A DNA stretch of 46,228 bases, from positions 1-46,228 of the forward strand of contig CACZDC010000008.1 in assembly GCA_902779785.1 (NCBI GenBank), read 5' to 3'. Positions 1-7,709 of the stretch are shown piece by piece. Position 1 is the stretch's first letter, and every line of letters starts with the position of its first letter. Source of the DNA: an uncultured Bacteroidia bacterium (GTDB lineage: Bacteria; Bacteroidota; Bacteroidia; Bacteroidales; UBA932). The translations under genes were made by a program, and so were the position numbers. The notes below the pieces were generated by a model. That model did not search any database. It saw only the letters and a program-made list of their open reading frames with translations, and was not told the DNA's origin.

Positions 1-1
1 T

Positions 2-226
2 TCGCATCAATTCCGGCATTCAATGGCAACTCATCTCCTGGAAGATGGTATGAATATCTATCAGATTAGCAAGTTTCTCGGACACGAAAGCGTGCAAACG
101 ACAATGATCTATCTTGGATTTACGATCAATATGCGAAACAATTCTATCAGACAAGTTGAATCTACTGCAGCCAGCGTGATTAAACCAAGGTGGAATGCAA
201 ATATAAAGCTTCGGGATCTATTCTGA
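2..226 (+). CDS. Tyrosine recombinase, C-terminal end only (cut by window edge)
   Basis: The gene enters from the left edge, and 74 codons are visible before a TGA stop. They hold the C-terminal catalytic half of a tyrosine recombinase/integrase: HQFRHS supplies the H-x-x-R pair, LGHES the second histidine and TMIYLGF the nucleophilic tyrosine. About 35 residues follow the tyrosine and have no recognisable motif. The internal ATG at 23 lies inside the HxxR motif and cannot be the true start. The wording around the motifs resembles mobile-element integrases as much as housekeeping XerC/XerD, and the N-terminal part needed to decide is outside the window. Two Xer/dif-like sites lie 45-290 bp downstream, which makes a role in local recombination plausible but unproven. 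Confidence 0.85.
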   Translation, partial: SHQFRHSMATHLLEDGMNIYQISKFLGHESVQTTMIYLGFTINMRNNSIRQVESTAASVIKPRWNANIKLRDLF

Positions 227-270
227 AATGTCCATTAGACGCAGCTGTAGGGCAGTTCTATACACAATAT

Positions 271-298
271 GGTTAACATAATATAAATTGTATAACCG
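271..298 (-). repeat. Xer/dif-like recombination site, copy 1 (minus orientation)
   Basis: Read on the minus strand, this 28-bp stretch has an 11-bp arm beginning CGGTTATACAA, a 6-bp spacer TTTATA and an 11-bp arm TTATGTTAACC. The second arm matches the highly conserved XerD-binding half of bacterial dif sites (TTATGTTAA), and 11+6+11 is the dif architecture. It shares 17 identical bases with the site at 485-512, in opposite orientation. The identification rests on motif resemblance; no recombination is shown. Confidence 0.55.
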
Positions 299-484
299 AA
301 TTTACAAGGAGGGGAGTCACCGCTATAAGCCTGAAACTTCTTTGGATTTTGGAAAAGAAATAGGAACTTTTTTACAGGGATATATCGAATATTTCGTAAA
401 TTTACAACATCAGAACGCTGGTTATAAGAATACTGATCAAATTGAGTTCCTATTTCCTTTTGGTTCCGATAATAATCTAAATAA

Positions 485-512
485 GAACGTTCCGATTTAT
501 ATTATGTTAACT
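485..512 (+). repeat. Xer/dif-like recombination site, copy 2 (plus orientation)
   Basis: The layout is GAACGTTCCGA, then spacer TTTATA, then TTATGTTAACT. The spacer and the XerD-type arm are essentially identical to those of copy 1, while the XerC-type arm differs. Equal spacers are what Xer strand exchange requires. The site ends 18 bp before the stop codon of the convergent lipoate ligase gene, so it may mark the border between mobile DNA and the conserved chromosome. Confidence 0.5.
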
Positions 513-529
513 AATAGATTCGAAAAACA

Positions 530-1492
530 CTACCCTAGCAAGAATGAAACAAATTCAGAGGCGGAAACGCCGTCAAAATACTCCCCGATCAGTTGGCTAA
601 CTATATCATACAGAGCGTCTTCTGAAAAACTGGATGCAATAAGTGAACGCTCAAGTCCGGACACTTCTTTGTCTCCGATAAAATCGCCTGTGAAGCGAAT
701 ATCTTTGATAATTCCGTGAGATACTGAAATATCTGCGCGGATATTTCCGCAGTTGAAATGCTTTTCCCGTACAATTCCGCTTAAGGGAGATCGACCGTAA
801 ATCCACTCTTCACGCCGGAAACGCTTGTCGGCCAAATCGTTGATTTCAGCCCAGGAGGCCTCTTCAAGCATAATCTTACCGTCTCTTCCAGACAAAATAT
901 CTTCTAGACCAGCCTTGAAACTGTCTATCGTAGTCCCGGACGGAAGGAAATCCTTCAAATTCGCCACACGGCTTCGCACAGAATCCACTCCCTTTGAAGA
1001 AAGCTTACTCCCCTGCGCTGAAAGAACATTTATAAGTACCTGAATATCAACGTTAAACATTAAAGTTCCGTGAATCAGTACCCTGTCTTTCCACAAGCGT
1101 TTGGCATAGCCGGAGCATTTACGACCGTCGACCAAAATGTCGTTTCGCCCGCTGATATCCGCAGGAACGCCCATAGAACGAAGCGCAGCGGCAATCATAC
1201 CCACCGGATTGCAAAGACTTCCTCTCGGAAGCACGAAACTGTAGTTCAGGTTCTGGAGGTCGTGATATACTGCTCCCCCGCCGGTCAGGCGTCTTGCAAG
1301 CACAATTCCATTTTCTTTCAGATATCCAAGATTGACTTCGGTGAATGCGCTCTGGTTAAGGCCAATGATTACAGACGGGGCATTTCTCCAGAGATAGAAA
1401 AACGGCTCGTCAAAAGCACTTTTCTCAAGACAATACTGCTCGAAAGCCATATTGAATTGAGGATCGGTCGAAGTCTGACTCAAATACTTCAC
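530..1492 (-). CDS. lplA: Lipoate--protein ligase (LplA family)
   Basis: About 320 residues from a GTG start. The family attaches free lipoate, via lipoyl-AMP, to lysines of lipoyl domains such as GcvH and the E2 subunits. The biotin/lipoate ligase fold is recognisable: STDPQFNMAFEQY near the N-terminus, SVIIGLNQSAFTEVN, the RRLTGGGAVYHD nucleotide-binding loop and DGRKCSGYAKR containing the catalytic lysine region. An in-frame ATG 18 codons upstream (1546) would overlap the divergent rlmD start and the promoter. The GTG gives the usual family N-terminus and lies just 4 nt after a minus-strand TATATTTG box. It is a likely partner of the glycine cleavage genes at 28418-34000, whose GcvH needs lipoylation. 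Confidence 0.92.
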   Translation of the reverse strand: MKYLSQTSTDPQFNMAFEQYCLEKSAFDEPFFYLWRNAPSVIIGLNQSAFTEVNLGYLKENGIVLARRLTGGGAVYHDLQNLNYSFVLPRGSLCNPVGMIAAALRSMGVPADISGRNDILVDGRKCSGYAKRLWKDRVLIHGTLMFNVDIQVLINVLSAQGSKLSSKGVDSVRSRVANLKDFLPSGTTIDSFKAGLEDILSGRDGKIMLEEASWAEINDLADKRFRREEWIYGRSPLSGIVREKHFNCGNIRADISVSHGIIKDIRFTGDFIGDKEVSGLERSLIASSFSEDALYDIVSQLIGEYFDGVSASEFVSFLLG

Positions 1493-1496
1493 GAAG

Positions 1497-1504
1497 CAAA
1501 TATA
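1497..1504 (-). promoter_or_regulatory. -7 promoter element of lplA (TATATTTG)
   Basis: Exact match to the Bacteroidota -7 consensus TAnnTTTG, ending 4 nt before the GTG start. No clear TTTG -33 element is seen. Transcription would start at or next to the initiation codon. Confidence 0.6.
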
Positions 1505-1525
1505 CGAATTTCCGATTTTTTTGCG

Positions 1526-1533
1526 TAAATTTG
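1526..1533 (+). promoter_or_regulatory. -7 promoter element of rlmD-like gene (TAAATTTG)
   Basis: Exact TAnnTTTG match ending 6 nt before the ATG at 1540. Together with the lplA element it forms a divergent promoter region of only 47 bp between the two start codons. Confidence 0.6.
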
Positions 1534-1539
1534 TAGGAT

Positions 1540-2946
1540 ATGGCAAGGAAAAAAACAGATCTTCTGCTTGAAGGCGTTACCATCCAGGCCGTCGCCGCTG
1601 AAGGGAAAGCCCTTTCTCACGTCGACGGAATGGTTGTTTTTGTGGATTTCGCCGTTCCCGGCGACGTGGTCGACATACGCGTCTACAAGAAAAAGAAAAA
1701 CTATATGGAAGGTCGCGTAGAAAGACTGGTCAGTCCTTCTCCGGTCCGTGAAAAACCATTTTGCGAGCATTTCGGGATCTGCGGCGGATGTCGCTGGCAG
1801 CTTCTCCCCTACTCGATGCAGCTTGAAGCCAAACGTCAGCAGGTGGAAGACCAGCTAGTACGCATCGGCCACTTGAACGTTCCGGAAATACGGCCTACTC
1901 TCCCCTCCGAAAAGATTCGGGAGTACCGTAACAAATTGGAATACAGTGCTTCGGCCAAAAGATGGATTCTCAGCGGTGAGGATCCGGAGTCTGTAGCAGA
2001 AAACGACAGGATGGGTCTGGGTTTCCACGTCGGCAAGTTTTTCGACAAGGTCCTGGATATTAGACACTGTCACCTGCAGCGCGAGCCAAGCAATGCTATT
2101 CGCTTGTTTATCAAACAGTTCTGCGTCCAGCACGGCTATGAGTTCTACGATATACGTGAAAACAAGGGATATTTCCGCGGAGTTTTCGTGCGTACGAACG
2201 AAAATGGAGACGTAATGCTTATCGTCTGTCTCGGATATGAAGACAAAGAACGTAGAGAAGCCCTCCTGGAAGCGATTCTTGCCGAGTTCCCCAGCGTGGT
2301 TTCCCTCTATTATGTCATCAACCGCAAAGTGAACGACTCCATTTCTGACCAGGACTGCATCCTGTACAAAGGCTCGGGATTCATTACCGAGACTATGGAA
2401 GGCCTGCAATTCCGCATCGGTCCGAAGTCCTTCTACCAGACAAACTCCCCTCAGGCGTACAGGCTCTATTCAGTAGCCAGGGACTTTGCCTCCCTTAGCG
2501 GGAATGAAGTGGTCTACGACCTTTACACTGGCACCGGGACCATCGCCCAGTTCGTATCCTCCAAAGCAAAGAAGGTGATTGGCATTGAATATGTTCCGGA
2601 AGCGATAGCAGATGCTGAAGCCAATGCCGCCGCTAACGGTATAGACAATTGCTCCTTCTTTGCAGGAGATATGAAGGATGTGCTCAATGCCGCCTTCATC
2701 GAAGAACACGGCCGGCCGGATGTGATCATACTTGACCCTCCCCGCTCCGGCATCCATCCGGACGTTGCGAAGGTCATAATGGATGCAGCTCCGGAGCGTA
2801 TGGTCTATGTAAGCTGCAATCCGGCCTCCCAGGCCCGTGACCTCGCGATTTTCGCTCCTCTCTATGAAATCACCGCCGTGCAGCCTGTGGATATGTTCCC
2901 TCATACGATGCACGTTGAAAACGTCGTTGCTCTAAGGAAAAAATGA
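1540..2946 (+). CDS. rlmD: 23S rRNA (uracil-C5)-methyltransferase, RlmD/RumA type
   Basis: 468 residues, normal for the family, which uses SAM to methylate C5 of a uridine in 23S rRNA (U1939 in E. coli) and includes close paralogues acting on other uridines. The order is: TRAM RNA-binding domain (about 1-65), iron-sulfur cysteines C75, C81 and C84 in CEHFGICGGC, a SAM-binding loop YDLYTGTGT near 325, LDPPRSG, and the catalytic cysteine C426 in YVSCNPAS. The 4Fe-4S ligands and nucleophile are intact. Its stop overlaps the next start (ATGA), so it is probably co-transcribed with the antiporter. The exact target base cannot be read from sequence. Confidence 0.92.
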   Translation: MARKKTDLLLEGVTIQAVAAEGKALSHVDGMVVFVDFAVPGDVVDIRVYKKKKNYMEGRVERLVSPSPVREKPFCEHFGICGGCRWQLLPYSMQLEAKRQQVEDQLVRIGHLNVPEIRPTLPSEKIREYRNKLEYSASAKRWILSGEDPESVAENDRMGLGFHVGKFFDKVLDIRHCHLQREPSNAIRLFIKQFCVQHGYEFYDIRENKGYFRGVFVRTNENGDVMLIVCLGYEDKERREALLEAILAEFPSVVSLYYVINRKVNDSISDQDCILYKGSGFITETMEGLQFRIGPKSFYQTNSPQAYRLYSVARDFASLSGNEVVYDLYTGTGTIAQFVSSKAKKVIGIEYVPEAIADAEANAAANGIDNCSFFAGDMKDVLNAAFIEEHGRPDVIILDPPRSGIHPDVAKVIMDAAPERMVYVSCNPASQARDLAIFAPLYEITAVQPVDMFPHTMHVENVVALRKK

Positions 2947-3899
2947 CTCTTAGTATCTTGCTTTTGATTCTTGGGCTTGCCCTGGTGGTCTTCGGAGCCG
3001 ATTTTATGGTTGACGGAGCCACAAAGATTGCCCGCCGATGGGGCCTCAGTGAATTCCTCATAGGACTGACTGTCGTCGGAATAGGGACATCGGCTCCAGA
3101 GATGGCTGTCAGTTTCATAGGTGCGGCTCAAGGCAATGCCAGCGTTTCATTGGGTAATGTCATAGGTTCGAACATAATCAACGTGCTGCTCATCCTGGGT
3201 CTTACTGCAGTAATACTTCCGATGGCGATCACAAAGGATAATCGTAAACTTGATATCCCGATAAACATCATCGTTACTGCTCTGCTGGTTATTCTGGGAC
3301 TCAAACATACTTTATTCGGCTTAGGAAAAGACGAACTGTCATATTTGGAAGGCGCTCTGTTTCTGCTACTTTTCATTGCTTATATGATTTATTGCTTCAA
3401 GAGTGGGAAAAGTGAAGAAGTTGCGGAAGAAAAAACTGGGAAGGAGTCTGTTTTCCTCTCTTTGCTGATGGTCGTCGGAGGGATTGCCGGCCTGGTTTTC
3501 GGCGGACGATTGTTTGTGGACAATGCAACAGGTTTAGCACGCGAACTTGGAATCAGTGACAAATTCATAGCCATAACCATTCTCGCAGGAGGCACTTCCC
3601 TGCCGGAACTTGCCACTTGCGTAGCCGCTGCGGTCAAAAAGAAAGGGCAACTGGCACTAGGGAACATAATAGGCTCGAACCTTTTCAACATCCTGCTCAT
3701 CCTCGGAGGATCGGCGCTGATTTCTCCCCTCTCCTTCGAGGGCATCAGCTGGGTGGACATCAGCGTGCTGGGACTGTCGGCAGTGTATCTCCTGACCTGT
3801 AACTTTATGTGGAAGAAGAACATTCTGGACCGTTTTGACGGAGCTGCATTCCTTCTGACCTGGGCCGCCTATATGGTTTATCTTTTCATTAACTTGTAA
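2943..3899 (+). CDS. Calcium/sodium antiporter, YrbG-like (CaCA family)
   Basis: 318 residues forming an inner-membrane cation exchanger with ten predicted hydrophobic segments in two homologous halves. Each half carries the hallmark alpha repeat: GIGTSAPE at 46-53 followed by GNVIGSN at 71-77, and in the second half AGGTSLPE followed by GNIIGSN. These acidic and polar residues form the ion-binding site in the Na+/Ca2+ exchanger superfamily. A charged cytoplasmic loop (KSGKSEEVAEEKTGKE) separates the halves. Translation is probably coupled to rlmD by the ATGA overlap. Ion specificity is inferred from family only. Confidence 0.92.
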   Translation: MTLSILLLILGLALVVFGADFMVDGATKIARRWGLSEFLIGLTVVGIGTSAPEMAVSFIGAAQGNASVSLGNVIGSNIINVLLILGLTAVILPMAITKDNRKLDIPINIIVTALLVILGLKHTLFGLGKDELSYLEGALFLLLFIAYMIYCFKSGKSEEVAEEKTGKESVFLSLLMVVGGIAGLVFGGRLFVDNATGLARELGISDKFIAITILAGGTSLPELATCVAAAVKKKGQLALGNIIGSNLFNILLILGGSALISPLSFEGISWVDISVLGLSAVYLLTCNFMWKKNILDRFDGAAFLLTWAAYMVYLFINL

Positions 3900-3901
3900 T
3901 T

Positions 3902-4795
3902 ATGGACACTAATATCACCGATAGCCTGAAAACAGGCACACAGCATTTCGTGGATACAATCCGCACGACTCCCCCTGACGAATTGCTCTCCATCCTGGCA
4001 GACCAGGCGATCCATTTCGGACTCAAACTGCTTGCAGCCATTCTCATCTATATCATCGGAGCGTGGATAGTTAAGATCGTAAGAAGAGTTCTCAAGCGCA
4101 GTTTCGAGAAAAAGAAAACCGAACCGACCGTGGCGGGTTTCGTAAACTCATTGGTGACAATCCTCCTGTGGATTATAATCATAGTGCTTACAATCAGCAC
4201 CCTGGGTATCAACACCACCTCACTTGCGGCGCTTCTGGCCGCGGGCGGAGTGGCCATCGGAATGGCTATGAGCGGTACGGTGCAGAATTTCGCCGGTGGT
4301 ATTATGCTCCTGATTTTCAAGCCCTTCAAGGCTGGGGATTTCATCGAAGCTCTCAACTATTCCGGAGTAGTCAAAGAGGTTAACATAGTCTCTACGAAAC
4401 TGACCACAACGGATAACCGCGAGATCATTCTCCCTAACGGTGCTCTCTCCTCCGGGAACATAAACAATATCAGCCATAATCCCTTGAGAAGGGTAGATAT
4501 CACCGTAAGCGTAAAGTATGGCACTGACGCGGAGAAAGTCCGGGCCGCCCTTCTCGAAATCGCTTCAGACGATGTGCGGGTACTGCTCAGTACCACAAAA
4601 GGAGCCGCTGACCCCTTCGTAGGCCTGATTGCCCTGAAAGAAAGCAGCGTGGATTTCGTCCTGCGGGCCTGGGTGGAGACCAAGGATTACTGGCCGGTGT
4701 TCTTCTCGCTTAACGAAGCAATCTACACTCTCCTGCCTGAGAAATACGGAATTCAATTCCCCTTCCCTCAGTTGGATGTCCACATCCAGTCCTAA
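3902..4795 (+). CDS. Small-conductance mechanosensitive channel, MscS family
   Basis: 297 residues, close to E. coli MscS in length. Three transmembrane helices are visible. The pore-lining third helix is well preserved at about 107-140 (Gly/Ala-rich AALLAAGGVAIGMAMSG, then NFAGGIMLL). It is followed by KPFKAGDFIE at the start of the beta domain and by TTDNREIILPNG. The C-terminal cytoplasmic vestibule ends in FPFPQLDVHI, as in MscS. The channel opens under membrane tension to release solutes on hypo-osmotic shock. It lies 2 bp after yrbG and is probably the last gene of the rlmD transcript. Its stop codon interlocks with that of the convergent acyltransferase gene. Confidence 0.95.
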   Translation: MDTNITDSLKTGTQHFVDTIRTTPPDELLSILADQAIHFGLKLLAAILIYIIGAWIVKIVRRVLKRSFEKKKTEPTVAGFVNSLVTILLWIIIIVLTISTLGINTTSLAALLAAGGVAIGMAMSGTVQNFAGGIMLLIFKPFKAGDFIEALNYSGVVKEVNIVSTKLTTTDNREIILPNGALSSGNINNISHNPLRRVDITVSVKYGTDAEKVRAALLEIASDDVRVLLSTTKGAADPFVGLIALKESSVDFVLRAWVETKDYWPVFFSLNEAIYTLLPEKYGIQFPFPQLDVHIQS

Positions 4796-5946
4796 ACTTC
4801 TTCTTTTTCGAGGGAAAGGAAAGAGGCGACGGGGTTGCCGTAAATATGGAGGAAGATGTCCGCAAGGGCGGTCCTGTCAAGTTCCGGCTCAACCATCTGG
4901 AGCTGGCCTTTCATATAATCCTGGAAGGCATTGACTTCTTCCTGGGTATATTTATCGGCAAAAGCCGAAGTCCCGTTCATCAAGTCATAGGCTATATAAT
5001 TGGTCTTCCATAACTTATAGCCTTTTATGATGCGGCGGTCCAAGGCGTGGCGGATTTTCTGGTAACGGTCGTTCTTGTCACAGAGGGAGGCCTCGATTAT
5101 TTCTTCTTCGGTGAGAGGGTCGCCGAAATTCAGATGGACATTGCCCTTGGGCTGCTTGATGCCGAGCATTATGCTCTGCAGGTCCTCGTTCTCGGTCTTG
5201 ACATATTTCTGCGTACGAGAAATCAGCACTTCCCTCGCCTTGAGGATGTCGCAGGGCTCGTATTCGTAGGATATACTGAGCGGTAAGATATTGAGTTCCA
5301 AAAAGTTCTGGACAAAATCCTTGGTGCCGCTCATATCGAACATCTTCAATAGTCCCTGCTCTGTCATATCCAGCCCGTCCTTGGTACGGCCCTGCCTCTG
5401 GGCAATCCAGACAGAACTCGTCCCGGAAGTGATGCTCTGCCGGATGTATTCCGAGAGATGAAGAGACGAAAGGTAGAGTTCACGTGCAGAGATGCCACGG
5501 ATGACCTTGATCATACGGTTTGAACGGATCAGGAGTTCGACGCTTTTTTGCTTGAGCAGATTGTCCCCGACGCAAATCTGAGTCATCGGCAGATTGTTCC
5601 AGTGAAGTATGATCTGCAGGAAAGCCGGGTCCAGGATGATATCACGGTGATTCGACATAGCCAGATACTTCCCGTTGACGGCCTCCAGCTTACTAAGCCC
5701 GTCATAAGAGAAATTATGGACGGTATTCTTGATCACCCATTCGATAGCATAGGACATCACTGCCTTCTGGAATTCATCTACCGTATGGATCTGACGGAGT
5801 ATGTCCCTCAGATAAGTCTCAGGACGGTTGCGGAAAATGAATTTTGAAATCCAGGGAACATTCGGATGGTTGGCAAGCCGGGCAAGAGCGGCAGCAGCTT
5901 CCTCGTCTGAGAAAGGGGCTATATCATTGTAATTATCAATATCCAT
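4792..5946 (-). CDS. PlsC/PlsB-like glycerolipid acyltransferase
   Basis: 384 residues. The central region has the acyltransferase signature SNHRDIILDP with H100 and D106, as in the NHxxxxxD block of glycerol-phosphate acyltransferases. It is followed by a basic stretch around SNRMIKVIRG and VWIAQRQGRTKDG, which resembles the block that binds the phosphate of the acceptor. There is no clear transmembrane helix or signal peptide, so a soluble or peripheral membrane enzyme is likely. The substrate could be glycerol-3-phosphate or a lysolipid; sequence alone does not decide. A consensus promoter sits immediately upstream, overlapping the end of queA. Confidence 0.75.
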   Translation of the reverse strand: MDIDNYNDIAPFSDEEAAAALARLANHPNVPWISKFIFRNRPETYLRDILRQIHTVDEFQKAVMSYAIEWVIKNTVHNFSYDGLSKLEAVNGKYLAMSNHRDIILDPAFLQIILHWNNLPMTQICVGDNLLKQKSVELLIRSNRMIKVIRGISARELYLSSLHLSEYIRQSITSGTSSVWIAQRQGRTKDGLDMTEQGLLKMFDMSGTKDFVQNFLELNILPLSISYEYEPCDILKAREVLISRTQKYVKTENEDLQSIMLGIKQPKGNVHLNFGDPLTEEEIIEASLCDKNDRYQKIRHALDRRIIKGYKLWKTNYIAYDLMNGTSAFADKYTQEEVNAFQDYMKGQLQMVEPELDRTALADIFLHIYGNPVASFLSLEKEEV

Positions 5947-5967
5947 TACAAATCAAGTTAACATTCA

Positions 5968-5999
5968 CAAAAATACATTATTTCCCGGAGTAAAACAAA
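5968..5999 (-). promoter_or_regulatory. Promoter of the PlsC-like gene
   Basis: On the minus strand, TTTG (5996-5999) is followed after 20 bp by TATTTTTG (5968-5975), a good fit to the Bacteroidota consensus TTTG-N19-21-TAnnTTTG. A leader of about 15-20 nt remains before the ATG. Confidence 0.65.
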
Positions 6000-6001
6000 T
6001 C

Positions 6002-7207
6002 TCATCTCTCGAGAAGTGATGAATCCCCGTAGCTGAGGAAGCGGAAGTCCCTTTCCAGCGCGAAATCGTAAATCTTCCTCCAATCCCCTCCGACGAATGC
6101 CGAGACAAGAAGTATGAGCGTAGATTCCGGCTGATGGAAGTTGGTAACCATTCTGTCCACAATCCGGAACTCGAAGCCCGGAACGATGATAATCCTGGTT
6201 CCAAGTGTCAGACACTCCATATTCTCCCTGTCCATATAGTCTAAAAGGGCCTGAAGGGCTTCCTCGGTGGAATATGGATATGAACGGGTGTAGGGCGCCC
6301 ATTGTTCTATGTCCGCAGGAGCGCCGTTTTCCAGACAGCTGACGCCGGCATAATAGAGGGATTCCAGAGTGCGTACCGACGTTGTACCCACCGCTGTCAC
6401 GCTTACTCCTCCTGTCCTCAGTTTTTCAAGCAGAGGACGCTGAATCACAAATGGTTCCCTGTGCATCGGGTGCTCGGAAATACAAGAAGTCTTTACCGGC
6501 AGGAAAGTTCCGGCGCCGACGTGAAGGCAGAGTTTCTGAATGTCTATCCCCTTCCGGCGGATCTCGTCCAAGACCCTTTCAGTAAAATGAAGTCCGGCCG
6601 TGGGTGCGGCCACCGATCCTCTCTCACGGGCATAAAGCGTCTGATACCGCTCGGCGTCGATTGACTCTGACTCTCTTTTCAGGTATGGAGGGATAGGTAT
6701 GGTCCCACAGCGCTCAAGTACTGTCGAGAAAGGAGAAGAATCCTTCCAGGAAAATTCCACCGTGCCGGTCCTGTCTTCTCGTGAGACAAGCCTGGCGACA
6801 AGACCCATTGAAGCGATCCTTTCATCCCCATCGGGATTGTACAGGGACAGAAGATCGTCCTTCCAGCGCTTCGCATTGCCTATTACACACTTCCAGATAC
6901 ATTTTTTCGTAGCGGCAAAACTAAGATTGTATTCCGCCGGAGAAACCGGCTCGAGACAGAATACTTCGATGTGAGCTCCGCTGCTGCGAGTAAAATGCAG
7001 CCTGGCGGGGACCACTTTGGTCTCATTGAATACCATCAGGGAGTTCTGCGGAAGAAGCTGGGGCAGTTCCGTAAAGCAATGCTCTGAAACATTCCCATTC
7101 TTATAATGTAAGAGTTTCGATGCATCCCGCTCTTCGAGCGGGTATTTGGCTATCCTTTCTTCAGGAAGGGCGTAATTGTAATCTTCGATGTGAATCTCAG
7201 GAATCAT
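6002..7207 (-). CDS. queA: S-adenosylmethionine:tRNA ribosyltransferase-isomerase
   Basis: 401 residues, somewhat longer than the E. coli protein of about 356. QueA transfers and isomerises the ribosyl part of SAM onto 7-aminomethyl-7-deazaguanine at position 34 of GUN tRNAs, giving epoxyqueuosine. Diagnostic blocks are NETKVVPARL near the N-terminus, GSVAAPTAGLHFT near 200, LHVGAGTFLPVK, HPMHREPF, GTTSVRTLES and VTNFHQPESTL near the C-terminus. No other queuosine gene is nearby. The leader region upstream is AT-rich, with only a weak TAAATTCG-type -7 box. Confidence 0.96.
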   Translation of the reverse strand: MIPEIHIEDYNYALPEERIAKYPLEERDASKLLHYKNGNVSEHCFTELPQLLPQNSLMVFNETKVVPARLHFTRSSGAHIEVFCLEPVSPAEYNLSFAATKKCIWKCVIGNAKRWKDDLLSLYNPDGDERIASMGLVARLVSREDRTGTVEFSWKDSSPFSTVLERCGTIPIPPYLKRESESIDAERYQTLYARERGSVAAPTAGLHFTERVLDEIRRKGIDIQKLCLHVGAGTFLPVKTSCISEHPMHREPFVIQRPLLEKLRTGGVSVTAVGTTSVRTLESLYYAGVSCLENGAPADIEQWAPYTRSYPYSTEEALQALLDYMDRENMECLTLGTRIIIVPGFEFRIVDRMVTNFHQPESTLILLVSAFVGGDWRKIYDFALERDFRFLSYGDSSLLER

Positions 7208-7333
7208 ATCTAAAGTCCCGTATTTTCAATTTTTCCGCGAATTTAAGGAATTCCATCGAAATATGGAAATCTGAACGCTCCAAGGCAAAATTCGTTTTTT
7301 GAAATTCACATAATTATATTTGTTTACAAAAAA

Positions 7334-7345
7334 TTTGTATACAAA
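7334..7345. repeat. 12-bp palindrome with a near-direct copy upstream
   Basis: TTTGTATACAAA is self-complementary. A one-base variant TTTGTTTACAAA starts exactly 15 bp upstream. Flanking GTTTACA (7322-7328) and TGTAAAC (7346-7352) add inverted symmetry. The form is that of an operator for a dimeric repressor, but the regulator is unknown. Confidence 0.35.
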
Positions 7346-7659
7346 TGTAAACTTTTAACATCCCAACCGACAAGCTCCAGAGCATTGCCGAAAAGGACCC
7401 GAAAAGCATCTTAAAAGTTTTTATGAACTATATGTAAATATATTATAATCAAACGTTTAACATATCTAATATAATCTAAAGATAAAAGTTAAAGAATTAC
7501 TTTAATTGCAGCGCGTGGAAAATAGCCGGTATTGGCACCCTTTCAATTAACATATATCATTGATACCCAGTATTTTATTTTTGCAATCTAAACAAAAACT
7601 TCATATTAGATAAACTCGTATTCAAGCGACTTTCTTCCCCTAGAATAACAAAAATGAAC

Positions 7660-7690
7660 TTGCATAATAAAAAATATAGTGTTAGATTTG
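7660..7690 (+). promoter_or_regulatory. Promoter of the XRE regulator
   Basis: TTGC (7660-7663), 19 bp, then TAGATTTG (7683-7690), matching the phylum consensus. The leader to the ATG at 7710 is about 15 nt and A-rich. Confidence 0.6.
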
Positions 7691-7709
7691 TAAAACAAAA
7701 TTGCAATAA

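Larger units (their letters stand above)
227..529. other. AT-rich intergenic segment between recombinase and lipoate ligase
   Basis: No convincing gene is visible here. Besides the two dif-like sites it contains a perfect 12-bp inverted repeat, GAAATAGGAACT at 357-368 and its complement at 445-456. The 8-mer GTTCCGAT occurs twice (463-470 and 490-497). A Shine-Dalgarno-like AAGGAGGGG at 306-314 has no start codon at a useful distance. An open frame from a TTG at 288 runs antisense into the lipoate ligase gene and resembles no known protein. Confidence 0.5.
7208..7709. other. 500-bp AT-rich intergenic region between queA and the XRE gene
   Basis: No gene is supported. A near-direct repeat TTTGTTTACAAA (7319-7330) and TTTGTATACAAA (7334-7345, a perfect palindrome) lies 15 bp apart, and promoter-like TAnnTTTG boxes occur on both strands here (plus 7315-7322, minus 7342-7349). 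A 27-codon open stretch ending in TAA near 7436 reads like protein (DKLQSIAEKDPKSILK) but has no start codon. TATTTTTG at 7576-7583 is another possible plus-strand -7 box. Confidence 0.4.

Noticed and set aside
288-719. 143-codon open frame from a TTG after the recombinase
   Set aside because: It starts within the first dif-like site, its second half is antisense to conserved lplA coding sequence, and the protein resembles nothing known.
825-1528. Plus-strand open frames opposite lplA
   Set aside because: They are antisense to a clearly conserved protein, with no promoter or family resemblance.
7534-7556. TGGCAC-containing stretch resembling a sigma-54 promoter
   Set aside because: The -12 TTGCA element is missing at the required distance (CAATT instead).
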